From: CAVVAY01 sp963746465
GTDB lineage: Bacteria; Actinomycetota; Actinomycetes; JACCUZ01
Assembly (NCBI GenBank): GCA_963746465.1
Contig: CAVVAY010000005.1
Span: 744,001 to 808,000 of the forward strand
DNA length: 64,000 bases
Direction of reading: 5' to 3'
Below are positions 23,898-32,109 of this stretch, one piece after another. Position numbers and translations under genes: made by a program. Every line of letters begins with the position of its first letter. Positions within the stretch are counted from its first letter, which is position 1. Under the pieces are notes generated by a model. The model was not told where the DNA came from and did not search any database. It was given only the letters and a program-made list of their open reading frames with translations.

Positions 23898-24698
23898 GTC
23901 GTCGTCGAGCGCGACCCGGACCGCGGCTCCGGCTTCCTGCTCACGGTCGACGGCACGCCGCAGTCGCACGTCGACCTGGACGACCCGACGTACCTCTCCT
24001 TCGAGTACGTCCGGCGGATCTCCTACGTCGCCGATCTGGTCGCGGAGCCTGGGGTCGGTCTCGCCGTCGTGCACCTGGGAGCGGGCGCCCTGACCCTCGC
24101 GCGGTACGTGGCGGCCACCCGTCCGGGCTCCCGGCAGCGCGCGGTCGAGGTGTCGGACCAGGTGGCGACGACCGTGCGCGAGGAGCTGCCGCTCGGCCGG
24201 GGCGTGAAGGTCCCGGTGCAGGTGGCGGACGCGCGGGCGGCGTTGGGCCGGATGCGCCCGGGGTCGGCGGACCTCGTCGTGCTGGACGTCTTCGCCGGCG
24301 CCCGGACCCCGGCCCACCTGACGTCGCGGGAGATGCTGGCCGAGGTGCAGCGCGTGCTGGTCCCCAGCGGCGTGGTCGTGGCGAACGTCGCTGACGGGCC
24401 GGGGCTGGCGTTCGCGCGGGGACAGCTCGCGACGTACCTGTCGGTGTTCCGGCACGTGGTGGCGATGGCCGAGCCAGCGGTCTGGCGTGGGCGCCGGTTC
24501 GGCAACGTCGTGCTCGCGGCGGCCGCCGTCCCGCTGCCCGTGCCAGGCCTGATCCGACGATGCGCGGGTGACCCGGTGCCGGCCCGGCTGGTGTCCGGCA
24601 CCGAGCTGCGACGGCAGGTCGGGGGAGCAGCGGTGGTCACCGACGCGACGGCGGTCGACTCGCCGGCCCCGCCGCCCGAGGTCTTCGGACGTGGCTAA
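23898..24698 (+). CDS. Spermidine-synthase-like (class I SAM fold) protein, start codon unclear
   Basis: The frame right after the hisB stop reads as a complete spermidine-synthase-like protein of about 266 residues: VVVERDPDRGSGFLLTVDGTPQSHVDLDDPTYLSFEYVRR-type N-terminus (in parts), VVHLGAGALTLARYVA (nucleotide-binding loop), and DLVVLDVFAGARTPAHLTSREML. There is no ATG, GTG or TTG in this frame before GTG 24069, which lies inside the Rossmann core. The listed start is where homology begins. CTG at 23937, another unusual start, or a frameshift from hisB are the alternatives. Key polyamine-binding residues cannot be confirmed, so the reaction is unknown. Confidence 0.7.
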   Translation, partial: VVVERDPDRGSGFLLTVDGTPQSHVDLDDPTYLSFEYVRRISYVADLVAEPGVGLAVVHLGAGALTLARYVAATRPGSRQRAVEVSDQVATTVREELPLGRGVKVPVQVADARAALGRMRPGSADLVVLDVFAGARTPAHLTSREMLAEVQRVLVPSGVVVANVADGPGLAFARGQLATYLSVFRHVVAMAEPAVWRGRRFGNVVLAAAAVPLPVPGLIRRCAGDPVPARLVSGTELRRQVGGAAVVTDATAVDSPAPPPEVFGRG

Positions 24699-24701
24699 CC
24701 T
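24696..24701 (+). promoter_or_regulatory. -10-like TAACCT before hisH
   Basis: TAACCT overlaps the TAA stop of the preceding gene and is followed by 7 nt and the hisH GTG, so hisH may have its own leaderless transcript inside the array. Confidence 0.35.
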
Positions 24702-24708
24702 CGGTGGC

Positions 24709-25341
24709 GTGACCAGCCCGACCGTCGTCGTCCTCGACCACGGGTCCGGCAACCTGCGCTCGGCCGAGCGCGCGCTGGCCCGAGTCGGCGCCGAGGTCAC
24801 CGTCACCGCCGACCCGCACCTCGCGGCCGAGGCCGACGGACTGGTGGTCCCCGGTGTCGGCGCGTTCGCGACCTGCATGGCCGGGCTGCACGCGGTGCAC
24901 GGCCCGACGCTGATCGACCGCCGCCTCGCCGGAGGCCGGCCGGTGCTCGGCATCTGCGTCGGCATGCAGGTCATGTTCGACAGCGGCGACGAGCACGGCG
25001 TGGTCACCGACGGGTGTGGCGAGTGGCCGGGGACCGTGGAGCGGCTGAAGGCCGACGTCCTTCCGCACATGGGGTGGAACACGGTTCAGGCGCCCGCCGG
25101 GTCCCGGCTGTTCGCCGGGCTCTCGGGGGAGCGGTTCTACTTCGTGCACTCCTATGCCGTACGCCGGTGGGAGCTGCCGCCGTCCGACCTGGTCGCCGCC
25201 CCGCTGGTGACCTGGGCCGAGCACGGTGAGCCGTTCGTCGCCGCCGTGGAGAACGGGCCGCTGTCGGCGACCCAGTTCCACCCGGAGAAGTCCGGCGACG
25301 CGGGTGCCGCACTGCTCCGCAGCTGGGTGCTGTCGTTGTGA
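24709..25341 (+). CDS. hisH: Imidazole glycerol phosphate synthase, glutaminase subunit
   Basis: HisH hydrolyses glutamine and channels ammonia to HisF. The 210-residue protein has VVVLDHGSGNLRSAERAL at the start, the nucleophile Cys in GICVGMQVMF, and the His/Glu of the triad in FHPEKS. The GTG at 24709 matches the usual N-terminus; an upstream GTG (24691) overlaps the preceding stop. The end overlaps the next gene as GTGA. Confidence 0.96.
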   Translation: MTSPTVVVLDHGSGNLRSAERALARVGAEVTVTADPHLAAEADGLVVPGVGAFATCMAGLHAVHGPTLIDRRLAGGRPVLGICVGMQVMFDSGDEHGVVTDGCGEWPGTVERLKADVLPHMGWNTVQAPAGSRLFAGLSGERFYFVHSYAVRRWELPPSDLVAAPLVTWAEHGEPFVAAVENGPLSATQFHPEKSGDAGAALLRSWVLSL

Positions 25342-25682
25342 GCCGGGAACGGGCTCGTCGCCGGGAGGAGCGGGAGCACCAGGCTGCTCGAGAGCGGGCC
25401 ACTCGGGAGCGGCGGGAGGCGCGGGTAGCCCGCCGCCGGCACACGGCCGCCTCGCTGCGTGGCCGGCTGCCGAAGCGGGTGCGCTACCGCGGCCAGCAGG
25501 GGCTGCTGGCGCGCCGCCGACGGGCGCAGAACGCCGTGATCGTGCTGCTCTACCTCGCGGTGCAGGCGATCGTCTGGCTGGTCTGGGACGACCCCTGGGC
25601 GCGGGCCGCGGCCGCCCTTGTCGGCCTGTTCGCCCTGCCCGTCCTCGTCACCCTGACCCTCGACCGGAGGTCCCGCCCGTGA
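25338..25682 (+). CDS. Small basic membrane protein within the his array
   Basis: A 114-residue protein. Residues 1-60 are very Arg/Glu-rich (RERARRREEREHQAARERATRERREARVARRRH), probably a charged helix. Two hydrophobic segments follow (AVIVLLYLAVQAIVWLVW and AAAALVGLFALPVLVTLTL). GTGA overlaps join it to hisH and to priA, so it is translated with them. Similar unnamed membrane proteins occur here in other actinobacterial his clusters. No function is known. Confidence 0.75.
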   Translation: MSRERARRREEREHQAARERATRERREARVARRRHTAASLRGRLPKRVRYRGQQGLLARRRRAQNAVIVLLYLAVQAIVWLVWDDPWARAAAALVGLFALPVLVTLTLDRRSRP

Positions 25683-26416
25683 CCAGCACAGCCACCGACC
25701 GCCTCGTCCTGCTGCCGGCGGTCGACGTCGCCGGCGGGCAGGCGGTCCGGCTCGTGCAAGGTGCAGCCGGCAGCGAGACGTCGTACGGCGAACCGCTGGC
25801 CGCCGCGCTGGCCTGGCAGGAGGCGGGCGCTACCTGGGTGCACCTGGTCGACCTCGACGCCGCGTTCGGCCGGGGCGAGAACCGCGAGCTGCTCGCCGAG
25901 GTGGTGGGCCGGCTCGACGTAGCGGTCGAGCTCTCCGGCGGCATCAGGGACGACGCCTCGCTGGAGGCTGCCCTGGCGACGGGCTGTGCGCGGGTCAACA
26001 TCGGCACCGCCGCCCTGGAGGACCCGCAGTGGTGTGCCTCGATGATCGCGCGGCACGGCGAACGCGTAGCGGTCGGGCTGGATGTGCGCGGTACCACCTT
26101 GGCCGCCCGCGGCTGGACCGAGGACGGCGGCGAGCTGTTCGAGGTGCTCGCCCGGCTCGACCGCGACGGGTGCGCGCGCTACGTCGTCACCGACGTCGGT
26201 CGGGACGGCACCATGACCGGCCCGAACCTCGACCTGCTGCGCGCCGTCTGCGCGGCCACCGACCGGCCGGTGGTCGCCAGCGGGGGAGTGTCCTCGCTGG
26301 ACGACCTGCGCGCGATCGCGACCCTCGTGCCGGCCGGTGTCGAGGGTGCGATCGTCGGCAAGGCGCTGTACGCGGGCGCATTCACCCTCGAGGATGCGTT
26401 GGCGGAGGTGTCGTGA
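25679..26416 (+). CDS. priA: Bifunctional phosphoribosyl isomerase (HisA/TrpF)
   Basis: The 245-residue (beta/alpha)8 barrel is HisA-like: LLPAVDVAGGQAVRLVQG with the first catalytic Asp, HLVDLDAAFGRG, VELSGGIRDD, VTDVGRDGTMTGPN with the second Asp, and ASGGVSSLDDL. Actinobacteria use this protein, PriA, for both the ProFAR isomerase of histidine synthesis and the PRA isomerase of tryptophan synthesis. No trpF occurs between trpE and trpA here, in agreement. The GTG overlaps the upstream stop and has CCGGAGG in front. Confidence 0.95.
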   Translation: MTSTATDRLVLLPAVDVAGGQAVRLVQGAAGSETSYGEPLAAALAWQEAGATWVHLVDLDAAFGRGENRELLAEVVGRLDVAVELSGGIRDDASLEAALATGCARVNIGTAALEDPQWCASMIARHGERVAVGLDVRGTTLAARGWTEDGGELFEVLARLDRDGCARYVVTDVGRDGTMTGPNLDLLRAVCAATDRPVVASGGVSSLDDLRAIATLVPAGVEGAIVGKALYAGAFTLEDALAEVS

Positions 26417-26814
26417 TGGTGGCTCGAAGGAAGATCTCTAGTGGAGCGCCGTGGGAGGCCGTGGTCGGCTACTCGCGGGCGGTGGCCGCCGGCGACAACA
26501 TCTGGGTCACCGGATGCACGTCGATCGTCGACGGCGAGGTGGTGCACGACGGCGACCCCTATGAGCAGACGGCGCAGGCGATCCGCAACGTCGCATGGGC
26601 ACTGGAGCAGCTTGACTCCTCGCTGAGCGACGTCGTGCGCACCCGGATCTTCGTCACCGACATCTCTCGCTGGGAGGAGTACGGCCGGGCGCACGGCGAG
26701 GCGTTTGCCGAGATCCTGCCGGCAACCTCGATGGTGCAGGTGTCGGCCCTGATCGACCCGCGGATGATGGTCGAGGTGGAGGCAGTGGCCTACAAGCCGG
26801 GCTCCGGGTGGTGA
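26416..26814 (+). CDS. RidA-family (YjgF/YER057c) imine/enamine deaminase
   Basis: A 132-residue RidA-like protein inserted between priA and hisF. It has SSGAPWEAVVGYSRAVAAGDNIWVTG at the N-terminus, DPYEQTAQAIRNVAWALEQL, VVRTRIFVTDIS with the conserved Arg, and SMVQVSALIDPRMMVEVEAVAYK. RidA proteins hydrolyse reactive enamines such as 2-aminoacrylate. ATG 26416 shares its A with the priA stop (TGATG), and GGAGGTG precedes it. GTG 26413 is an alternative. Confidence 0.9.
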   Translation: MVARRKISSGAPWEAVVGYSRAVAAGDNIWVTGCTSIVDGEVVHDGDPYEQTAQAIRNVAWALEQLDSSLSDVVRTRIFVTDISRWEEYGRAHGEAFAEILPATSMVQVSALIDPRMMVEVEAVAYKPGSGW

Positions 26815-27575
26815 GCGGGCTCGCCGTCCGCGTCATCCCTTGTCTGGACGTCGACGCCGGCCGGGTGGTCAAAGGCGTGAACTTCACCGACCTGCGTGAC
26901 GCGGGTGACCCGGTGGAGATGGCCCAGGTGTACGACGCTGAGGGCGCCGACGAGCTGACATTCCTCGACATCACCGCGTCCTCCGGCGCGCGCGAGACGA
27001 CCTATGACGTGGTGCGGCGCACCGCCGAGCAGGTGTTCATCCCGCTCACAGTGGGCGGTGGTGTGCGCAGCGCGGAGGACGTCGACCTGCTGCTGCGTGC
27101 GGGCGCGGACAAGGTCGGCGTGAACACCGCGGCGATCGAACGGCCGGACGTGATCGCCGAGATCTCCCGTCGGTTCGGCTCCCAGGTGCTGGTGATCTCG
27201 GTGGACGCACGGCGCAGCACGGAGCAGCCGAGCGGCTTCGAGGTCACGACCCACGGCGGGCGGCGCGCGGCCGGGTTGGATGCGGTGGCCTGGGCGGCCC
27301 AGGCTGCGCAGCTGGGGGCCGGCGAGATCCTGCTCAACTCGATGGACGCCGATGGGACGGGGAACGGGTTCGACCTGGAGATGATCGCTGCCGTCCGCGC
27401 TGTGGTCGACGTGCCTCTCGTCGCCAGCGGTGGAGCCGGCGCGGTGGAGCACTTCGCGCCGGCGGTGGCGGCGGGAGCCGACGCTGTGCTCGCGGCCAGC
27501 GTCTTCCACTTCGGCCAGATGCGGGTCGGCGAGGTCAAGGACGGCCTGCGGTCCGCCGGCGTCACCGTGCGCTGA
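26811..27575 (+). CDS. hisF: Imidazole glycerol phosphate synthase, cyclase subunit
   Basis: HisF forms imidazole-glycerol phosphate and AICAR from PRFAR and ammonia delivered by HisH. The 254-residue barrel has LAVRVIPCLDVDAGRVVKGVNF with the catalytic Asp, FLDITAS, VGGGVRSAEDVD, ILLNSMDADGTGNGFD with the second Asp, and VASGGAGAVEHF. The GTG overlaps the ridA stop (GTGA). It closes the first his array. Confidence 0.98.
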   Translation: MSGLAVRVIPCLDVDAGRVVKGVNFTDLRDAGDPVEMAQVYDAEGADELTFLDITASSGARETTYDVVRRTAEQVFIPLTVGGGVRSAEDVDLLLRAGADKVGVNTAAIERPDVIAEISRRFGSQVLVISVDARRSTEQPSGFEVTTHGGRRAAGLDAVAWAAQAAQLGAGEILLNSMDADGTGNGFDLEMIAAVRAVVDVPLVASGGAGAVEHFAPAVAAGADAVLAASVFHFGQMRVGEVKDGLRSAGVTVR

Positions 27576-27586
27576 CGTCATATGCG

Positions 27587-27616
27587 TTGACGGGCAACCA
27601 CCGTCGCGCCTAGCGT
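27587..27616 (+). promoter_or_regulatory. Predicted promoter of the beta-propeller lipoprotein gene
   Basis: TTGACG (27587-27592) and TAGCGT (27611-27616) are 18 bp apart. The -35 box matches five of six consensus bases. The predicted start near 27623 leaves a 39-nt leader with GGGGAG before the ATG. Confidence 0.55.
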
Positions 27617-27661
27617 GCGAACGATCTCCCGCTGGACCGAGCGGGTGTGTGGGGAGACACC

Positions 27662-28696
27662 ATGCGTCGTCGTGGGGGATACCTGTCGCTGCTGGCGGCC
27701 GTCCTGTGCGCGGCCGCCGCCGGATGTGGCGGGGCCGGGGAGCAGACCGGCGGCGAGAAGAGTTCGGCTACCCCGGCCGCCTCACGGTCCAGCAGCGCGC
27801 CGGAGACCACCGACGCCGGCGGGCTGGGACACGTCGAGGAGGTCGGAGGGTTGCGCTTCGAGGGCACCCCTCAGCCCGACTGGGCTGCTGCGGCGGGCGG
27901 GGTGGTCTGGGTCGCCGGAGTCGGGGCCGGCGTCGGCTGGTACGACGGCGCCACCGGTCGCTTCGACCGCGGGCTCCCGGTGTTGAGCGTGTGCAGTGCC
28001 ATGGACGTGGCGTTCGGCTCGGTCTGGGTGCCCTCCTGCTCGCCGGCCTCGCTGACCCGGATCGACCCCGAGTCGCGGAAGGTCATCGCAACCATCAAGC
28101 TGCCGGCCGAGTACCTCGCCGAGGAGTCGTCGGTCGCTGCCGGCGAGGGTGCGGTGTGGCTGCTCGATGACAGCGCCCGGCCCAAGCTGCTCCACGTCGA
28201 CCCGAGGTCGAACAAGGTGCTCGGCAAGGTGGCCGCGCCCGCTGGTGCCGCGGCTCTCCGCGCCGGCCTCGGAGGCCTTTGGGTGACTGTTTACGACCCA
28301 GGTCGGCTGCTACGGCTCGACCCACGGACCGGACGCAAGGTCGCGACCATCGACGTCGGTGAGGGTGCGCGGTTCCTAGCCCTGGGTCCGGATGCCGTCT
28401 GGGTGATGAACCAGACGGACGGCTCGGTGTCCCGGGTCGACCCGCGCACCGGGAAGGTCGTCGCGACTATCGAGGTCTCTTCCCAGCCGATCCAGGGTGG
28501 TGACATCGCCGCGAGCTCCGACGCTGTCTGGGTCCGCACAGAGGAAGCGCTCGCGGTTCGCATCGATCCGGCGACAAACGAGGTCACCCAGCGCGTCGGA
28601 CCTGCGGCGGGCAGCGGGGGCGTGGCGATCGCCGAGGACGCGGTGTGGTTCACCGCGCACGACGTGGGTGCTGTCTGGCGGCTGCCGAAGCAGTGA
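27662..28696 (+). CDS. Lipoprotein with YVTN/Vgb-type beta-propeller
   Basis: A 344-residue exported lipoprotein. The signal peptide ends in a lipobox (AAAGCGG, Cys about residue 22). A Ser/Thr/Pro-rich linker follows, and then about seven blades repeating the pattern VWV..SRIDPRTGKVVATIEV, for example VWVPSCSPASLTRIDPESRKVIATIKL. Such propellers resemble virginiamycin-B-lyase-like and quinoprotein-like repeats and usually bind ligands or proteins at the cell surface. Enzyme activity cannot be inferred. Confidence 0.85.
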   Translation: MRRRGGYLSLLAAVLCAAAAGCGGAGEQTGGEKSSATPAASRSSSAPETTDAGGLGHVEEVGGLRFEGTPQPDWAAAAGGVVWVAGVGAGVGWYDGATGRFDRGLPVLSVCSAMDVAFGSVWVPSCSPASLTRIDPESRKVIATIKLPAEYLAEESSVAAGEGAVWLLDDSARPKLLHVDPRSNKVLGKVAAPAGAAALRAGLGGLWVTVYDPGRLLRLDPRTGRKVATIDVGEGARFLALGPDAVWVMNQTDGSVSRVDPRTGKVVATIEVSSQPIQGGDIAASSDAVWVRTEEALAVRIDPATNEVTQRVGPAAGSGGVAIAEDAVWFTAHDVGAVWRLPKQ

Positions 28697-28711
28697 CGCG
28701 CCGCCTCGCGA

Positions 28712-29353
28712 CTAGACCGCCAGGTCGAAGGCGTCGAGCAGGGCGACGGCCGTCGGGTCGCCGCCGAGCTCGACCCGGGCGTGGTCGCGGCGGCCGAAGA
28801 GGTGCAGCAGCAGCTCCATCGGCTCACCGGAGATCGTCGCGGTGGAGTCGCCCTTCGCCGGAACGATCGGCTCGCCCTTGGCCCGGTCGGTGCGGTGCAG
28901 CTCGACCCCGCAGGCGAGGCCGCGGAACGCGAGCGGCGCGCGACCTGCGACGGCCTTCCAGAGCGTGTCCTGGACCCGCGGCGGCAGGTCGCGCGGCTGC
29001 CAGCCGGGAGCGGCCCGGCGTACGTCCTCGTGGTGGACGGCGTACTCCGTGGTGTTGAAGAACGTGTCCGCGCCGGGCAGCGAGAACGGCGAGAGACGAC
29101 CGGGTCCGGTCCGGACCAGCTCGACCAGCTCGGCGTACGGTCGCTCGGCGTAGGAGTCCTGGACCGACGCGGTCCACGCGGCCAACGCACTGATGGCGAT
29201 GCCCGGCGTCGTGTCCGGGCGACGCTCCCGCACCACGAGATGGGCCGCGAGGTCGTTGGTGGTCCAGTCGCCGCAGAGGGTGGGTGCGTCAGGACCCACG
29301 GCGTCCAGCAGGTCGGCCAGGGCGGCACGTTCGGTGCGGGCGAGTGATGTCAC
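28712..29353 (-). CDS. TIGR03085-family protein (mycothiol-dependent / DinB-like fold)
   Basis: A 213-residue protein with the family's N-terminal pattern RTERAALADLLDAVGPDAPTLCGDWTTNDLAAHLVVRERRPD and the later FFNTTEYAVHHEDVRRA. Related maleylpyruvate-isomerase-like proteins bind a divalent metal through His residues (HLVVRE, HHED). The exact reaction is unknown. The GTG lies 6 nt after TACGAT on the minus strand, so it is probably leaderless. It is divergent from the ABC gene. Confidence 0.85.
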   Translation of the reverse strand: MTSLARTERAALADLLDAVGPDAPTLCGDWTTNDLAAHLVVRERRPDTTPGIAISALAAWTASVQDSYAERPYAELVELVRTGPGRLSPFSLPGADTFFNTTEYAVHHEDVRRAAPGWQPRDLPPRVQDTLWKAVAGRAPLAFRGLACGVELHRTDRAKGEPIVPAKGDSTATISGEPMELLLHLFGRRDHARVELGGDPTAVALLDAFDLAV

Positions 29354-29359
29354 CGCATG

Positions 29360-29369
29360 ATCGTAAGGT
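29360..29369. promoter_or_regulatory. Overlapping divergent -10 elements sharing one TA step
   Basis: The sequence ATCGTAAGGT reads TAAGGT on the plus strand (29364-29369) and TACGAT on the minus strand (29365-29360). Each hexamer is followed by exactly 6 nt and a start codon (ATG 29376, GTG 29353). Both genes would be leaderless and driven from one symmetric core. Confidence 0.5.
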
Positions 29370-29375
29370 GGTCGG

Positions 29376-31193
29376 ATGACCGGCCAGGACGACACCCTGC
29401 GGCGCGGCTTCGCCTTGCTGGGCCGGGCGGTCCGCCACGAGCCGTACATCTTCGCGATCGCGGTGGGCGGCAGCGCTGTCTACGGCGTGATGACGGTCGG
29501 GGCGGCCTGGGTGCTCGGCAGGGTGGTCGACCGCGTGGTCGAGCCGGCGTTCCGGTCCGGTGAGACGACGACCGGCGCGCTGGTCGGAGCCGGGCTCGCG
29601 ATCCTCGCTGTCGCGCTGCTCAAGGCGGCCGGCATCGTCGGACGGCGGCTGGGCGCCGGTGTCATGCAGTACCGGTTGCAGGCGCGCTACCGGCGGGCGG
29701 TGACCAAGCAGTACCTGCACCTGCCGCTGTCGTGGCACCAGCGGCACCCGACCGGGCAGCTGCTGTCCAACGCCAACGCCGACGTCGAGGCGATCTGGTT
29801 CCCGATCGCGCCGCTGCCGATGGCGGTCGGCGTCCTGGTCATGCTGTTCGTGGCCGGCATCGCGATGGTGCTTGCCGATCCGGTGCTGTCCCTTGTCGGC
29901 TTCACGATCTTCCCGGCGATCTTCGTCCTGAACGTCATCTACCAGCGGCGGCTGTCGCCGTTGGCCACCCGGGCGCAACAGCTGCGGGCAGAGGTGAGCG
30001 GGGTGGCGCACGAGTCGTTCGACGGTGCTTTGGTCGTCAAGACGCTGGGTCGCGAACCGGAGGAGACGGAGCGCTTCGCGGTGGCGGCCAACGAGCTGCG
30101 CGACGCGCAGGTGCAGGTCGGCAGGGTGCGCGGGATGTTCGACCCGGCGCTCGAGGCGCTGCCGAACCTCGGCGTGCTCGCCGTGCTGCTGGTCGGCGCG
30201 TACCGCATCGAGTCCGGCGCGATCGACGCCGGCGTGCTGGTGCAGGTCGCCTACCTGTTCACCTTGCTGGCGTTCCCGGTGCGGGCCATCGGCTGGGTGC
30301 TCGGCGAGCTGCCGCGGTCGGTCGTCGGCTGGGACCGCGTGTCCCGGGTGCTAGAGGCCACCGGCGGCCTGGCGTACGGGGCGGTCGAGCTCGGGGACAT
30401 CGACGCTCCGGCCTCGCTCGACGTACGACAGGTGGGGTTCTCCTACGGCGACGCGCCGGTCCTGCACGACGTGTCGTTCGCCATCGACGCCGGCCGGACC
30501 GTCGCGGTCGTCGGTCCCACCGGCTCCGGCAAGTCGACGCTCACGACTCTGCTCGTGCGGCTGGTCGACCCCGCGAGCGGCGAGGTGGTGCTCGACGGCG
30601 TCGACCTGCGAGCCGTGATGCGCGGAGGTGTGGCGGGGGCCGCGGCGGTGGTGCCGCAGCAGACCTTCCTCTTCGACGACACGGTGCGCGGCAACGTGAC
30701 GCTGGGCCTGGACGTTCCGGACTCCGCGGTGCGGCGGGCGCTGGAGGTCGCGCAGGCCGACCGGTTCGTCGACGCTTTGCCCGAGGGGCTGGACACCCGG
30801 ATCGGCGAGCGAGGCATGACCCTGTCCGGCGGTCAGCGGCAGCGGCTCGCCCTGGCCCGAGCCATCGTGCGGTCGCCGCGGCTCCTGGTGATGGACGACG
30901 CAACCTCGTCGGTCGATGCGCGGGTGGAGGCCGCGATCCTGGCCGGGCTGCGCGCCAGCAACGGCGCCGAGGACGCCCCGACGGTGGTCGTGGTGGCCTA
31001 CCGCAAGGCCACGATCGCGCTCGCCGACGAAGTCGTGTACGTCGAGCACGGCCGGGTCGTCGACCGCGGCACGCACCTCGAGCTGCTGGGGCGCTGCACC
31101 GGCTACCGGTCGCTGATCACCGCGTACGAGCGCGAGGACGCCGAGCGCGCCGCCCTCGCTGCCGACGAGGAGCCGTCCGCCGCCCCTGCCTGA
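29376..31193 (+). CDS. ABC exporter half-transporter with degenerate ATP site
   Basis: A 605-residue type IV ABC protein: six N-terminal membrane helices (about residues 20-310), then a nucleotide-binding domain with Walker A GPTGSGKST (about 380), Q-loop VVPQQTFLF, a canonical signature LSGGQRQRLALARA (about 481), Walker B LLVMDDATSSVD and D-loop. The catalytic Glu after Walker B is Asp, and the H-loop His is Tyr (VVAYRKAT, about 538). Such changes mark the degenerate half of heterodimeric exporters. The matching canonical half is probably the gene at 34345. Substrate unknown. Confidence 0.92.
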   Translation: MTGQDDTLRRGFALLGRAVRHEPYIFAIAVGGSAVYGVMTVGAAWVLGRVVDRVVEPAFRSGETTTGALVGAGLAILAVALLKAAGIVGRRLGAGVMQYRLQARYRRAVTKQYLHLPLSWHQRHPTGQLLSNANADVEAIWFPIAPLPMAVGVLVMLFVAGIAMVLADPVLSLVGFTIFPAIFVLNVIYQRRLSPLATRAQQLRAEVSGVAHESFDGALVVKTLGREPEETERFAVAANELRDAQVQVGRVRGMFDPALEALPNLGVLAVLLVGAYRIESGAIDAGVLVQVAYLFTLLAFPVRAIGWVLGELPRSVVGWDRVSRVLEATGGLAYGAVELGDIDAPASLDVRQVGFSYGDAPVLHDVSFAIDAGRTVAVVGPTGSGKSTLTTLLVRLVDPASGEVVLDGVDLRAVMRGGVAGAAAVVPQQTFLFDDTVRGNVTLGLDVPDSAVRRALEVAQADRFVDALPEGLDTRIGERGMTLSGGQRQRLALARAIVRSPRLLVMDDATSSVDARVEAAILAGLRASNGAEDAPTVVVVAYRKATIALADEVVYVEHGRVVDRGTHLELLGRCTGYRSLITAYEREDAERAALAADEEPSAAPA

Positions 31194-31378
31194 GTGGCGG
31201 TGCGTCATCGGCGGCGCAACCCGCCTCCCGCTGCCACCCCGGTGTGCTGCCGGGCCATTGCGCCGTCGTTCGCGCACCGCAGATGCCTGATGCGGGCCTC
31301 TGCAGTCACCCTGGTCACGCTGGCCTCGCGCCCCGCGGGGCTGTGGATGCATGCTCGGCCGGGTCCCTCCTGTCCCGT

Positions 31379-31384
31379 TATGCT
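31379..31384 (+). promoter_or_regulatory. -10 hexamer of the decayed lipoprotein gene
   Basis: TATGCT is followed by 8 nt and ATG 31393, a leaderless arrangement still present although the coding part is broken. Confidence 0.35.
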
Positions 31385-31392
31385 CCCTTGCC

Positions 31393-31946
31393 ATGCGCGC
31401 GCCGGCGGGGACGTTGCTGCGAGCAGGGCTGGCTCTGGTCTTCGGCCTGGCCCTGGTCTCCTGCACGGACGACCCGAAGGCCGGCTCGGTCGGTACCCCG
31501 AGTCCCACAGCTTCGTCGTCGTCGTCCCCAACCCCCAGCACTCCCGAAGCGCAGATCGAAGCAGCCGTCCGCGCCTATTACGCCGAGCTCACCAAAGCCG
31601 CGCAGACGCAATGACACACCGCAGCTTGCAAGCAGTTGACAACCAAGGGTGTCCATGCTACCGCGCGGTGCGAGTGATCGAGAGAGAGATGGCAAGTGGT
31701 GAGACCACGCCTGATGCCGAGCTTGCGGCTTGACTTCGAGTGCAGAGTGCACGACGTGGAGGCGAGACCGGTCTGGCGGAGGTGCAGTACGCGCGAGCTC
31801 CGCCTATGACGTCGATCAACGCAGACGGCAAGGTTGACTGAGTCCACGTGCGGCTGCAGCTGACCACACTTGATCTTTCGCTGGTGCAAGAGTGCGACGG
31901 ACCAATGGATCATCGGCAATCGAGTTCGATCTTGGGGGACGCACGA
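31393..31946 (+). pseudogene. Decayed lipoprotein gene with several frameshifts
   Basis: The ATG frame gives an intact signal peptide and lipobox (LALVSC), a Ser/Thr/Pro linker and AAVRAYYAELTKAAQTQ, then TGA at 31612-31614. Homology-like pieces then continue in different frames: KQLTTKG, CPCYRAVRVIE with SGETTPDAELA, TGLAEVQYA, SAYDVD, INADGKVD, VHVRLQLTTLDLSLVQ, TDQWIIGN and EFDLGG. Together they spell the usual order of an actinobacterial NTF2-like lipoprotein, so at least five indels have accumulated. Sequencing error is a poor explanation because the neighbouring genes are intact. Confidence 0.78.
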
Positions 31947-32109
31947 GATGCGGGCTCCTCGCTACTGCTGGCGTTCGGGCTGTCTGGTGCTGGCGTCGCC
32001 TGCGAGCGCAGCTGACGGATGACTGCGCGCCGGCCGCACTCGCTGCAGCAACCGGACCACGCCCGGGTCGACCGGCGACCAGGACCATGGGTCGGTCGTC
32101 ACTGAGGGG

